Source: Sclerotinia nivalis (taxonomy: Eukaryota; Ascomycota; Leotiomycetes; Helotiales; Sclerotiniaceae). From it: 64,000 bases of DNA. Shown here one piece after another: positions 36,201 through 49,040 of this stretch. The stretch lies in assembly GCA_029531795.1 (NCBI GenBank), contig JAPEIS010000001.1, positions 1,364,001 to 1,428,000 on the forward strand, given 5' to 3'. The position numbers were made by a program, and so were the translations under genes. The notes below the pieces were generated by a model, which had not been told where the DNA came from, searched no databases, and saw only the letters and a program-made list of their open reading frames with translations. The first letter of the stretch is position 1; each line of letters starts with the position of its first letter.

Positions 36201-37254
36201 AAAGAGAAAAGGACAAACTCGTAGGGGGTAGATAAGCCAACGAAGAGATGATGCGATGCGATGCATGGATAATTGGCGAAGCCCAATTGACGCAGCGATG
36301 GATTTCTTTTCTGCATGCCAACCAGTACACTTTACTTACATGTATGTACGTGGTGGCTTTTCTTTCAAACCGGCGAGATTGGGGATGAATGGGATGGAGA
36401 TGAATGCGACGGGTGATATATTACAACTGTTTATAGGCGTAATTGGCGACGGAATCTTCTCTTGAGGGACCAACATAGTATGCTTTTTCAGTGGTGCGGG
36501 CGGTCCGAAATTTAGCGGCTTGTAGGTATGGGGTATGGGACTCATGGTGTAGGGAGGCTCTTTTGGGGTGGGGGAGGGAATAGGGGTTTCTACGTTATGG
36601 ATAGCGATAGACTCTTATTTTAAAGTTAAATACTTGTATTTACTTGGGATTTCGACAGTGATTGTTGTGCGGTGCTGGGGCGCAAGATGTGAAATATAGA
36701 TTAATAGGAAGTGCTCATGCGCTGGCTATTGTTTTTGACTGAGATAGATTTACCAAGTTTGGATTTTGTTGGTTGTGTACTCCGTGTTACTGCTGCTTCT
36801 ATTCCATTATTATTATTATTATTATTATTTTTATTTTTATCCTATTCGCTGTGTGTAATCTGGATAGGGAGCTTTCCTCCCTCCACCTTCACTCAAAAAT
36901 TCCTAGAAGTAGCTAGCTAATTACGTAGCTTCCCTGCAGAATCGGTCCTTGACCGGCTAGCAAAAACGTGAGTACTGCAAGTCTCTCTCGGAGATCCAGA
37001 CGGGGGTGATTTATAACATTGGAGTCCAGTATGAAAGCACTAGTTCCTAGCGCGAGATCGATTTGGAGACCACACCATACCTATGTAGGTTTGAGGTACC
37101 CCGCAACATAGGGGTCTCCCCACCCAGCCCACTATAATTACAATCTCGGTCGAACCTTGTAGGTTCAACATGCTGTATTCTGAAGAGTGGGTTTTCGATG
37201 GCCGGAATTCGGTGCTTGATTTGGGTTGGATGAATTCTTTTAGATGGTGGTCTT
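36201..37254. other. Intergenic region between convergent genes
   Basis: No gene is visible. An ATT trinucleotide run with T-rich extension lies at 36,808-36,840. Several 60-70-codon ORFs on both strands overlap and show no domain. Confidence 0.6.
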
Positions 37255-38143
37255 TCATCTTTGGCGAATATTCTTGGCTTTTCTTTTCTTGAAGACAACC
37301 CCTGCTGCGGGCTCACTATTCTGCTCTGTGGCTTCCGGTACATGTTTTATATCAATTTTGGCGTCTTCTTCCGTCTCAGACTTCACAGCTGGTTCTTCCC
37401 CTTTACTACTCGACGGAGGCTCTATATCCCCATCGTTCTCCTTTTTTATCTCTATCTTGATACCATTGTCCGTCTCGGCCTTCAAATCCGGACCCTTGCC
37501 TTTACCAGTATTGTTCAATAAAGCGTCCAGATCATCGTCGTTATTCTCCGTGGGGTATGTGCGAATTGCTGTGCCCCATCTTTTCTTTTTCGCCTCTTTC
37601 GCCTCTTCATCTTCATCCTCGGCTTCCCTCTTCCGAACGCCCAGCGCAAGTGCGTCTGGTTTCTTTTCTCCATTCCCGTCGTCAATTATACGCTCAGAAG
37701 TGACCTGCCATTCTCCTGGCATAGCTAAATCAGATCTAAATTCATCTGGAACACTAACGCCTAGCTCCGCCAATTGTGCCAATTGTTGCTTTCGCTGCGC
37801 GGCTGTTGCTGGCGGTTTCGGCGTTGATGAGCTAGGCCTGGAGGATTGTGAAGAACTTCCTGCTTCACCACTTCCATTAACTATTCCGTTTAGTCGGGCG
37901 ATTTCGTCTTTCGCTCGATCCTTCTCCCTTTGATCTTTCTCATGGCCACGATGTAGGTCGCGTAGAAAACGTTTGAGATTGCCTTGATGTCGCGGACTCG
38001 CTTCATGGTTTGATTTCTCGAGCTTAGTATCTTTGACATATTGTTTACAGTGCTTGCACCAATAACTGGGCTATAAAAATGTCAGAATGGTGCAGACCGG
38101 GACTAGGTTTGAAACTTACTGTTGATTTCCAGTACTCGGACAT
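37255..38143 (-). CDS. WBP4/FBP21-like U1-type zinc finger splicing protein
   Basis: Exons 38,143-38,120 (8 codons) and 38,070-37,255, with a 49-nt intron (GTAAGT...TATAG), give 279 residues. The start MSEYWKSTPSYWCKHCKQYV gives a matrin/U1-C-type zinc finger: Cys13, Cys16, His30, His36. A basic helix (RHQGNLKRFLRDLHRGHEK) follows. The C-terminus is acidic/Lys-rich and ends VVFKKRKAKNIRQR, a likely nuclear localisation signal and the conserved end of WBP4 relatives. WBP4/FBP21 binds spliceosomal proteins. WW domains found in animal homologues are not visible here, as is usual in fungi. Confidence 0.85.
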
Positions 38144-38470
38144 CTTATCGAGAAAACCTGAATTGATTAATGACGCTGAAGACACGATTGTTAAAATCAC
38201 AGTCCAAAAATTTATCTATTGTCAATTTTATGAGCCTATATTGCATCAAATGTACTGAAGCTTCCGTAGATAGTTTTTGAATTCGTAATAGGTGAAGATT
38301 CGAAGAAAGTGAGAAGAGCTCAGAGGAAGCTTCGAACCATCATGGATCGACGCGGCCGCTAGTCTCGAGTTTCTCCGGACCAAGCTCCACCATAAGTTAC
38401 TTTATGATGTTGAAAGGCGAAAGGCTTCTACGACAGCTATCGTCCCCATACAAATATTCAAATCGAAACG

Positions 38471-39776
38471 ATGTCCTTAGAGGCAACTTACCGCGTGGCC
38501 AGGGGTGCACCAGTACTATCTCATAGTATTTCGGCATCCCTACCAAAAATCACCTCTCGAGTGCTATTGCCTAGAGCACAAACCATTCTCTCACAGACAT
38601 ACACACAACAGCAAAGACAGCTCCATGTCTCTTCTAGAATAAGAGCGCCGAATAGTGGGTTGATGGGAATTAATAACTCGAGTGTGCCGACTTCATATTT
38701 CCAACGACCTTCGTTACCTGCAAATACCATTATTCGATTCGTTCCCCAACAAACAGCATGGATTGTGGAACGCATGGGAAAGTTCAACCGAATACTGGAA
38801 CCTGGTCTCGCTATTTTATTGCCAATAATAGATAAGATAGCGTATGTCAAGAGCTTGAAGGAGTCTGCTATTGAGATTCCTAGCCAAAGTGCGATCACAA
38901 CTGACAACGTTACTTTGGAGCTTGATGGTGTACTTTATACTCGAGTCTTTGATGCATATAAGGCTAGGTAACCCTCCTTGTTCCCTTTGCTAGTGAATAT
39001 ACTAATGTTCTTCAAGTTATGGAGTGGAGGACGCTGAATATGCTATTTCTCAACTGGCACAAACAACCATGCGTTCGGAAATTGGACAACTTACTCTCGA
39101 TCAAGTACTCAAGGAGCGCGCCGCACTAAACACCAACATTACAGCAGCCATTAATGAAGCCGCGCAAGAATGGGGTGTTATTTGCTTGCGTTACGAAATC
39201 AGAGATATCCACACACCCGAAGGAGTTATGGAGGCTATGCATCGACAAGTCACAGCTGAGCGCAGCAAACGAGCGGAAATTCTCGATTCCGAAGGTCAGA
39301 GACAGAGTGCCATCAATATCGCAGAGGGACGAAAGCAAAGTGTAATCTTGGCATCCGAGGCTTTGAGAAGTGAACAAATCAACATGGCGAGTGGTGAGGC
39401 CGAAGCTATTCTATTAAAGGCAAAGGCCACAGCTGCAGGTATTGAGGCAGTAGCACACGCAATTGCGTCAGGGGAGGAATCAGCGCAAGGGGCTGTTAGT
39501 CTCAGTGTAGCTGAAAAGTACGTTGATGCATTTGGCAAGCTTGCTAAAGAAGGTACTGCAATTGTGGTTCCTGGAAATGTGGGAGATATCGGAAGTATGA
39601 TTGCTAGCGCCATGGCTGTATATGGAAAAGTCGGTGATGCCCAAGCAAAAACCATGGCCGCTAAGGTCTTGAAAGGGCAGAAGAGCGCCGAGAAGACGAG
39701 TACAAAAAACGAGTCGCCCAATGAGGAGATGAAGAGAAGCATGCTGGCGTCTTTTGAGAACGCTACCAAAAAGTAA
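38471..39776 (+). CDS. Mitochondrial stomatin-like protein (SPFH/band 7, SLP-2 type)
   Basis: Exons 38,471-38,967 and 39,017-39,776, with a 49-nt intron (GTAACC...TCAAG), give 418 residues. The first about 60 residues are a mitochondrial presequence-like, Arg/Ser/Gln-rich segment with RQLHVSS near a possible processing site. The SPFH/prohibitin domain follows: IIRFVPQQTAWIVERMGKF, EPGLAILLPIID, DNVTLELDGVLY, YAISQLAQTTMRSEIGQL, LRYEIRDIHTP. The long Ala/Glu-rich helical region (RQSAINIAEGRKQSVI, GEAEAILLKAKATA) and KAKATAAGIEAVA-type repeats are typical of SLP-2. Members scaffold inner-membrane complexes with cardiolipin and prohibitins. Confidence 0.95.
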
Positions 39777-40222
39777 ACTTACTATACGATGTGAAAAAGC
39801 GATGCGCTGAAAGGCGATCGAAATCGGGGGTGGGAACGGAGGAAGGGAATTGGATGTATGATTACTAGTGATATGCGTTTATGAGCGAACTGTATATTGT
39901 TTTTTATGGCGGAGTCAGATGCTGCTGACACAAAATACCTTTTACCTACCTAAGCGTTGAAGAGGTAGTTTTCGTTTGCAACTCAAGCAAACCCAAATCC
40001 TTTAAAATCTCCAATAAAATTATTTTGAAATCCCACGACTTTTGACATGGAAAGAGGACAGCCAACACAAAAGGTCTAATTTAAGCCAAAGATGGTTCTA
40101 CATTAGTTTGTCCCAATCTAAAAAGTAACAAAAATCATTCACTAACGCCATCTCTCTAAACCTGTTCTGATATGCATTCTCACTTTTATCTCATCCTATT
40201 TCAGACGTCACAATCCCCCGCC
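39777..40222. other. Intergenic region between convergent genes
   Basis: This is the shared 3' flank of the stomatin-like gene and MON2. It is AT-rich and holds no ORF of note. Confidence 0.6.
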
Positions 40223-43200
40223 TCAAAGCCCAAACTCCATCCCCACTTCCTCCAAAGCCTTCTCAATCCACTCCAAGACCTCCTGATCCCTCGCCGCCGC
40301 GCCCACGGCCTTCACAAACAACGGATACAATCTGTGCAAATGTTTTTTTCCTTCACTCTCGACACCGGGTGTGTCCGGAATTGCCTCGCTTTCGCATTTT
40401 AACCCTACAAGCTTCTTGAGAACATATAAAAGTTCTTTGCGTTGAGATAATGGCTGCGGCATGCGACCACGAAGCGGTTGATCAGCAATGTATGCACGAA
40501 GAGCGAGGCCAGATCTGAGAATCAAGTATGGCGCAGCTGCTTGAGCGAGCTTGATGCGTGGTACAGAGCCATCGTTGAGAGTGACGAGGGAGATGAGTTC
40601 ATCGAAGCAAACGTAGCTCATTTTTGCACGAGGGGAGGGAATTGGATCAACAGTGCAACCTTTGCGAGTTTGGTACAATGTGGCTAGTAGTTCCTGGCTG
40701 GGCTGGGGAAGCTCGCTGGGTTGTACAGGGTGGATGATGGACATGTGGAAAAGTGACTCGGTGTACGTGCGACGGGTTCGGTCCGGTATAACTTGGGCGC
40801 CAAGAGCGGGAGTGATGAGCTCGCGTAAGGTCAGGAATGATGCAATGTCGAACTCCTGATCATCTTTGATATTGACTGTTTCGTTTGCAAAATCACAATC
40901 TGCAGAGGTGATTCCAATAGCTATGCTTACTATCGACGTCCATATAGATCGAACGGCTTCTTCATTCAAAGTAATAGTTGGCATTATTGGCAAAATGGCG
41001 CCCAGAATGGCGAGTGCTGATATTGTTGCTTGGCGCCATGGTGATATACTCTTTGATATTATAGGAAATGAGTACTTTAAAACAATGGGATTGGCCAGCG
41101 CGGCTAAGGAAGAAGATACTGCACCGCTGGTGTAGATGTCTGGCTCCGAGGAATGTGATATAATGAGCTTCTCCGATAAAACCATGGAAGCTTTAGACAA
41201 AGCTATGTATGTGGGCCTCTGGACGTTAGAAGTATTATCCTTTGGCACGAAAGCCAATGCCACGAATTCAGCAACCTGGCTAATCAAGGTAGCAGGAACT
41301 CCCTCAATATCAGTGCGAATCATCTTAAGCGACTCTAATACTTGAGATTGTAATGGTGTGAGGTACTCGATATCTGCGGAATAGGTAGAAGCATTCGCTT
41401 GTTGCATAGCTTCCCGAAGTAGGGTAAGCATTCGTTTGACTCGATCTGCATCAAGATCATCTTCCACAAGACGATAAATCTCAGGAAGAGCAGACACGTA
41501 AGCAACCAGATAACCTTGATTGTCGACGCGTTTATCAAACGCATCGATTCTTACTGAAGGCAAAGAATCAGACCAGAGGCCCCATGCCATGTCAATCGTA
41601 ATGCGCGTGAAATTGGTTTTCGTGGCCTCCTTGACATTACCCCGAGAAAGAATTTGCTGTAAAGCCTTGAAGACAGCAGTATTGATATCGAGAATCTCGA
41701 AAGCTAGCATTGTTTTGAAATGTTCTAACAAAGTTTTCCAAGAGCTTTCGAACGTGGGATGGCTAGTCAGAACATTTAGATAGTCGGCCAATAGATTGGT
41801 AATGCCGCTCAAAACCACGACAGTAGTCTCAATCCATCCTGTTTTGTCTTTATCAGATACAGTAAGCTCAGGGTCAGTGATAAATTGCAGATGTGCCTCT
41901 ATCGAAGACAACAATCTGAAGATGACTGATTTCAGGCACATAGACCATGCTACTGCGCTGAGTTGATCTCCATATGCGTCGAAGATTCTTAGCAATGTCT
42001 GAATTGCGCCTACATCAATGTTAGATTAAGTACCTGGCCAATAATGTTTGAACCCACTATTTCTGAGCTCTAGTCTTTCATCTGCCGTAACCGAAGTGAG
42101 GCGTAGTAAGAGAAGCATCCATAAAGCTGCATCTGAAACGGCGCGATCATCACCAGATGCCTTTTCAATCAGAGCTTCCTCGGTTGAATCTTCGATGAGA
42201 TCAGGACTAAGCGAAAAGGAGCTGGTTCTGCTAGAAATGAAATCTGACAGTACCCAAAAGAAGGTGACAGTCTGAAAATCATTAGAAATAGTGAAAGGAC
42301 AATTTCAGGGGTGATTTTTACCGTCAGTGAAATGTTGAGATCATCATCTTGTGTACAAAAATGGTAAAGAGTGTCGACGAGTATCAAAAAGCAAGAATTC
42401 GGTAACGATGAAAGGAAGTCTGAACAAACGAGCTGGAGGGAATTAAAAGCAGAGCGGACTAATTTAGCAGATCGAGTAGCGGTTATTTTTGCGTCGGAGT
42501 CAAACTTCATAAAGACACTGCCGATGATCTCGAATGCGATGTCCCAACCACTGATCAGCTTGTCTCCACATTGCTCGAGAATGCTTTTGAGGCCTTCAAG
42601 AATAGCCTTATGGACTTCGACGTCCGTTGAATGTATAGCCACAGTGACTTGTCTCTCTTCCGTTTGAAGCGGATGCAGGGCACGACTCAGTGCTTGAAGT
42701 AGCATGGTCTGGATGACATTGCGTCGAACTTCGGAGTCTGCTAGGGTAGAAGTCGCGGCTTCGATCACAATCCTAACGAGAATCTCCGCAGCTCTCAGTC
42801 TAACAGAAGGTGTTGCAGTAAGGGAAGAAGAGGCAGAAATTAACTCTGATGTCAGCATCTGCCACCCGCTAGCGTGGGGCTCATGTGTCGTTAATCTATC
42901 AATATTAATGCTCGCAATATCGCCCAACTTCGCCAACGCAAACAGATCCTCTTGATTCTGAGTAGATGGTGCTGTAACAATACTATGGGCTCTTTTATGG
43001 GCGTAAGATGGCCTCCTTGTTTCAGGAGATGATGGGTTAGAAGATACTGGCTTTTCTGGTATCTTGAGGATTTCTTCTTTGTTGAACAAATCACAGAGAG
43101 CTGAGACAACAGCCACAAACGGCTCATTAGGGAAATCAACAGTACTTTCTAGTAATCTGGTAGCAGCCGTTTCAACTGCTTTGATCTCGGTGCCAAAGTT

Positions 43201-45544
43201 CGCCCATAATGCAGAGGTGTTGTTAAAATCCTGACTTTCTGGTCTTTGTGTGGTGGGAGTTCTGACGGATTTGGCATTAGAAAATATTACCAGATCAGCT
43301 TGCTGTAATGTACCAAGAACAATCACCCATGCCGAGTCGAGCGTGGGTCCTAATGCAATCCCTAAATTCAATAGTGCGCGAAGACAAAGTAAATTGCGTG
43401 TGTTGAGGGTCGTACTGGATGTATCTACGGGCACATGCTTATTTCGTTCCGAATTGCTCACTAAACTATCAACACTTAAGAGACCTCTTGCGTTGTTGAA
43501 AATGCTCGAGCTAGAAGGGGAATCCACCGTGGGTGACGTTGGGCTCTGAACTTGAGTTGTCGTGGCCGTCAAGACATTAGGTGGTACTGCCGCCTTTCCT
43601 AGGGTTGTGAGAAAGGCATCCCGAGGTGTCGCAAGCCGTAGAAGTCCCGCCACATGAGTGAATTTCTGGAACGATCTAACCAAGCCATGGTAATACTCTT
43701 GATCTAACGCTGCATAGAGAAAGGTTGAACAGGTTGCCAAGATTGCAGGCCAGCATTCGTCCACGATGCCGGCGCAAATCTTGACCTCTTGAAATAGATG
43801 ATGATTTTCGAGAGTTAATGGATTGATGGGGATGGGATTCTTTTTGTAAGACGAACTCCTCTCGATTGGTTTTATATCAGGGGTACTAGGACGAGAATCT
43901 GAAGCCTTTGACTCGATTTCAGAATGCCTGGGGCCTTTTTTTCGAGGTCGCTCAGGTACCGTCAGGGGCAGTATGAACTTCGCAAGTCCTTCGGAAAATC
44001 CACTAATACATGCAAGAGTGAGGCTGTAGATGTAAGATTCGGGGATCGATGGTGCATCCGTCTTGTCTAGCTGATCAATGCACGGTACTCTCATTGTACT
44101 CCATTGCGCACTGACCCCAGCGCTTGGCTCAGTCGTACTCACCGTGCTACTGATGATACCAGGAACTCCGCTAGCTTCAAGCATTGCTTGATCTGAAGTG
44201 CTACCCTGGCTAGCAATCGGGATAGTAGATTGATGACCAAGACCAATAACGGCAGGCTTTTCCGTGCTGACTCTGACAAAAGCTGCAACGAGATCTCGTA
44301 GGATATTTTTCTTCTCTTCTCGGGCATCGTACATGGAAAATATTCTTCTAATCAAAGCTGCTTCGGCAAAAATGCCTCTCAATACTTCCATACAGAGTGA
44401 TCTCTTCCACAAAGCAGTATCATGGTCAAGCATGTGGGTGAGTAGACCGAGTGCCATTTCGCCTTCAGAAGAGAGAATACTCAAGTGCCTTCTGAGAAGT
44501 GTATAGAGAATTCTTGTGATTCTGACAGTCACTGCAAAGTTCAACTTCTCTGAGAGTGCGCTAATGATGAATGGCATAACTCGGACTCTTAGTATATTTG
44601 CTTGCTCGGGATGTGACAGGAATATATCGGCATGATTGGTCAAGACAGATTCAATCAGCTCGAGCCCAAACGTTTGCGGAAGACCAGTGGAGTTTAAAAA
44701 TTGAGGTTTTTGGGCTTCCGTCAACAAGCATATGTCGTTGAAAACCCTATAAGCATCCAGGGCAGCAGCACGCAGCTGGATGACTCCGCCGTCAGTTGGT
44801 GCTTCGCCAATGGTGGGTACTTCTAAAGCAATTTCTATCCCATCATTAGCTACGAGCTTTTATTTGGCAACCAGTTTGGAAACTCACTATCCTCTGCCAC
44901 AACCTTGTCGAACACAGAAACAACTAACTGCTGAAGGGTAGCAGCAGCTGTATTAAGCACAATGCCATTCTTGCTTGCCTGAAGAATGGAACATATGTTG
45001 AGTGCTGCAGCTAAGAGGTCCCCCTTCAATTCATCTGCATAATTCTGCAAAAGTGACGGTAATGCCTGGAGGATTTTCAGCTGCACATCCAGACCCGCTG
45101 ATGTAGCTTCTCGCAATGCCTCCAAAACTTCTCTTAGCCTCGATCTGGGAAGTGCACGTGACACAACTAATCTTTGAAGGCAAACGACCGCAATTCCAGT
45201 AAACTTGACATTTTTGGTTCCGCAGGCAATGAGGAAAGGTGTCACGAAGTTGGGTCGTTGAGTGAGGTCTAATCGTACATCAGTAAATACTTTTGACGTA
45301 CTATGTGATGACAACATCATATTTCTAAAAACTTACCTGCAGCTATTTGGGCTTCAGATGTTGATCGCAGACCTCTAATCTCATCCAAACTCTTTTCTGC
45401 GGCCTGATATTGCGAATCAGCAAAGGGGCCAACTTAAAGGGCGCGGCCGCGTGGAACTGAACTTACATTTCGGAGATCTGTGTGCTTCCTTTTACTCTCT
45501 TGTATAAGATTTCCAAGCTCTGAGGCGAGTATCTGCGCCGTCAT
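40223..45544 (-). CDS. MON2: MON2-like Golgi/endosome trafficking protein (large Arf-GEF relative)
   Basis: Six exons, 45,544-45,467, 45,403-45,337, 45,268-44,888, 44,849-42,322, 42,271-42,058 and 42,009-40,223, sum to 4,977 nt (1,658 residues), the usual MON2 size; every junction is in phase. The N-terminus MTAQILASELGNLIQESKRKH, then AAEKSLDEIRGLRSTSEAQIAA, then RPNFVTPFLIACGTKNVKFTGIAVVCLQRL is the DCB region shared with large Arf exchange factors. HUS-like helices and the C-terminal HDS repeats (LRLTSVTADERLELRNSAIQT, DAYGDQLSAVAW) follow. No Sec7 catalytic domain is present, as known for MON2, which instead regulates Arl1/Neo1-dependent sorting. The donor of the last intron is GTGGGT. 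A divergent gene starts 343 bp away. Confidence 0.93.
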
Positions 45545-45886
45545 ATTAATGAGTTTTCAATATGAGCATGACCATGACCATTTCCATTATTTTCCAGGAG
45601 GCATGATATTATTATGCTGGATGTATTCGATGAGCTTCAGTTGTCCTTTGTGGGTATGGTATGGACAATTAATAGACAAGATCGCCGAGGTTTAGCCGCT
45701 TTTGACCGCCCGGAATCCTGGATGGAGAAGGACCCCGCGATCAATCAGCCCTTCCCTTGACAAAACTTTGTTCACCATTCATACTTCTTACCAACTTTAC
45801 CGTGTTGCGCAAACTGAGAATATTTGGAATCCACAAATATCTACACTTCATTTTCTATCCTAGCACAAGATACTCAACAATACAAG
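45545..45886. promoter_or_regulatory. Shared divergent promoter of MON2 and the UEV gene
   Basis: The 342-bp interval separates two start codons on opposite strands. It contains C/T-rich leader tracts toward the UEV side. No well-known element could be named. Confidence 0.45.
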
Positions 45887-46550
45887 ATGGCTGCTCAGGG
45901 TGCAAAAGTGCCAAGAAACTTTAGATTGCTAGAGGAGCTAGAGAAGGGTGAAAAGGGCCTTGGAGCTGGTGAGTTGGATATCAGCAAGCAGTAAAGTTTG
46001 ACAAGCTCTAACGACCTGCGTTACTCAAAGACGCTTGCTCCTATGGTCTTACCGACGGCGACGATTTATACATGTCCAACTGGAATGGCACAATCCTCGG
46101 TCCCCCACACGTATGTTTCTTCTCGCGCACCTATTGTATATCTTGTTTTTGAACTAATAATGAATACTGATAGAGCGTCCACGAGAATCGCATCTATTCT
46201 CTCACCATGCACTGCGGAGAGGACTACCCTGATGTCCCACCCACTATAAGATTCACCAATAAAATCAACCTTCCGGGTGTGCAGGATGATGGCAAGGTTG
46301 TTACATTATGTGGATGGTTATAGGGAATATACGGAGCTGACTGATGCTCTAGGTCGATCCTTCAAAGATTGCGTGCCTTGCGAATTGGCAACGCCACAAT
46401 ACAATGGAAACTGTCTTGATTGAGTTGAGAAGGCAAGTTACGCAGTCTGCACGCGCATCGCGAAGACAGAGGCTTACCTTATTCAGATACATGGCATCTC
46501 CAGCCAACAAAAAGCTTCCTCAACCTCAAGAGGGTTCTACGTACGATTAG
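45887..46550 (+). CDS. MMS2: Ubiquitin-conjugating enzyme variant MMS2/UEV1
   Basis: Five exons, 45,887-45,968, 46,031-46,110, 46,174-46,296, 46,353-46,432 and 46,487-46,550, give 142 residues, the normal UEV length. The UBC fold without the catalytic HPN/Cys module is evident: [89 protein letters not shown], ending [10 protein letters not shown]. With Ubc13 it builds Lys63-linked ubiquitin chains, notably on PCNA in post-replication repair. Intron 4 has a GC donor (AG|GCAAGT) and intron 3 a weak GTTGTT donor; both are needed to keep the conserved protein sequence. Confidence 0.94.
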
Positions 46551-46896
46551 ATACCATATACAAGCTCTGGACGGTTCATGACACGAACACATTTCGAGAT
46601 CACAAGGCTCACTGGGTCGAGGAGAGATGGGTGATGCATATGACTTTTCTTTATGTTGACACGGATGCATCAGCGCGGCGAAACTGGTTTTCTATCCCGG
46701 CTATGGTGTTTCTAAATGAGAAACGAACGAATGAAGCAAGCGATGATGATTCTCGCAAAAAATACAATGACTTATCAAGTTTTGCGGGCCATCTCTATGA
46801 GACAATACTCGTGATAGCATGACACACAAAATAATGCAACAGAGCAACCTGGTGTGTTTAATTAATAGCCATCATATTTCTAAAAGCGAAATTGGC
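46551..46896. other. Intergenic region between convergent genes
   Basis: This is the 3' flank of the UEV gene and the LYR gene. Short overlapping ORFs at 46,631-46,822 (plus) and 46,479-46,670 (minus) are unsupported. Confidence 0.55.
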
Positions 46897-47926
46897 TCAT
46901 GCTTGGTCCTGAAATTTCTTCTCCAATTTGGCCAGTTTCTTATTATGCCTTCTCTGACCCCTCTCCTGTCTCCATAATTCTGTTTCCTTGTCCACTAGTT
47001 CCAGTTGTATTTTAGACAATTCGACTACCCTGAGTGATTCCTCCACCATCAGATGCTTCACAGAAGCATCGGCGAATTGCAAATCCTTCTCCCAAAACCC
47101 CGCACCCCAGCCTAGCCCTGGTTGTTTCTTGTTCCACTCGTCAACACTCAAGCCCTCGTTTTCCAACTGGTCCTCAATTATGTCTTCCCAGGTATTCTCT
47201 GCAATTGCTATCTCCTCCAAATACTCTATTCTATCCCGAGAATCCGTGCGCTTTTGTCTCGTCTCGATTTTATCCCTTAATACCCGACTCAGATATGGAC
47301 TTTGCGGTTTCTGTATTCGTAGGAAATTTGATACCATTGCTTTCGCAAATTTAGGGACATGACGAAGCCCAGAGAGCTTTTCAAATGGCAAAGGACGCGC
47401 CTCGAGAAGTTTGGGAACACCAGGAATGGCTTCTGGATAGCGAATCTTAGGTTTGGGAGGTTGAGGAACGAGCGCGGAGGTAGTAGCTACAGTTTTACGG
47501 TAGCGTAGCAGTTCGTATATCTGGTTTCTCGAGTCCGAGTCGCCATCGCCAGCGGTACGAATAAGCTTCTCTGCCTGAAAAATGATCTCGTCAATACACC
47601 AAAAAAAAAAAAAAAAATAGATAATGATAATGATAGTGGTGCGAACAAACCTCATATCCTGTTTTCAGTGCTGCGACAACGATCTTTGGGCTATGCTCCC
47701 ACACATTTCGTCGAAATTGTTTGCGGACAAGATGTTTGAGCGGATGAATGGGCCCTTTAGGTTGTAGCTCAGCAGGAATAGGAACTCGTAGACATTGTTC
47801 AAGCAGGGCCCTGTATAGCGCAATGCCTTTGCATCATCATTTAGCCTCGAATTTACAGATTGAAGAAAAACGCTTACAGGCTATACGGTGGCGACCTGAT
47901 TTACGAGGAATAAATTGGGTTGGCAT
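46897..47926 (-). CDS. LYR-motif (Complex1_LYR-like) mitochondrial protein
   Basis: Three exons, 47,926-47,878, 47,826-47,651 and 47,574-46,897, give 300 residues. The start is MPTQFIPRKSGRHRIACIALYRALLEQC; Leu20-Tyr21-Arg22 is the LYR signature at the head of a predicted three-helix bundle, continuing LKHLVRKQFRRNVW and ALKTGYEAEKLI. The C-terminal half is helical and basic (IQLELVDKETELWRQERG, RRHNKKLAKLEKKF) and not found in small LYR proteins, so this is a longer fungal type. LYR proteins bind the mitochondrial acyl carrier protein and help assemble respiratory complexes or Fe-S proteins; the partner here is unknown. Intron 2 holds a poly-T tract of about 16 nt on the coding strand. Confidence 0.8.
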
Positions 47927-49040
47927 TCATTTGTTGTTGGCTCATTGCGGTGCAGCGAAACATTTCTATTTCCAACAGCAAAATGCAAAACAGGATTGAT
48001 CTTGGCGCTGTCACGAAATCACGTGCGCACAGTCCGCGAACTTCAGCTAATTGTTCCAAGTCAACTTTTCCTCCTGTATTTTTGTTAACAGTTAATACTC
48101 AAAACAAATTAAGACTATTATGAGAGTTGCGACTAAGTTGTTAAATGCTTTCGTTCTTGGGAGAAGAGGGGGAAAATCGTTAGGAAGCTCGGTGATGGTG
48201 CTGCTGATCTGACTAATCCCACACAAACCCCATCCAATATCACCACAAGTTTGGCTCACGAACGGCCATCGAGCAATTGGGAATTAATGGTTCACCAGTG
48301 GAACATCTCGAATCTGAACTAGTTGACTCAAAGGAGTGTAAAAGAATAATGGGTGCTCTAACGGCGATGAATGCCCCAGAACACAATACCTTTCGTCATA
48401 TATAACGTCTTTTGGCTTGGGATGCTCAAGGAGGAAATGATGAAATATTGCGGAATGAAAATCATGGAAGTGATGAATATACCGATCTGCTCTGTCAGCA
48501 GCTACATACTCCATGCAATATCATCCCGTACCTTCAAGTCTTTGGCTTTTGTTTTCGAAGCCGTTAGATAACAAAATGATTAAGAAAGGTTTGATCGCGT
48601 CGTATTTCGATTTATCGTTCGATCTTATCGAGTTTGTCGTATTGCTCCCCCGCCATATTCCATCGTTTCACATCTTTTCATTTCGATCACTGAGTGATAT
48701 TTATGATTTCGCGAAAGTTCTTGAGGGACTGACGAAGATAAGTCAGGATAAAGCTACATGCTACTCAAATCATCGCCAAGGTTCAATTCCATTAGTAGGG
48801 AAAGGACAATGGTGATGGGCGTTAACAGAGCTGTCTCCTCACAATAAGACTGTGGCTGCTAGTAGTTCTTTCTTCCGATGTAGATATGTTATCACTTTCT
48901 ATCGCTACCTCAGCCTTTACTGTTCCACTGTTTTTTCAATATAAGTATGGAAGTTGATTCCTAGGTGCAACGTCTTTCTTGCTTGTATTATTCTTACTTC
49001 TTCGCCTTCGGATTAACCTATCGCCATCTCCCCTCTCAAA
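47927..49040. other. Divergent intergenic region
   Basis: A 1.1-kb interval between the LYR gene (minus) and the 1038-residue protein gene (plus). Short ORFs (for example 48,284-48,514 and 48,513-48,815) overlap on both strands and look random. A pyrimidine-rich stretch (TTATTCTTACTTCTTCGCC) precedes the start at 49,041. Confidence 0.5.

Noticed and set aside
37244..37933. 229-codon plus-strand ORF
   Set aside because: It is antisense to the WBP4-like gene. Its Ser/Phe-rich sequence is the complement of Lys/Glu-rich codons, and the minus strand has the domain and splice evidence.
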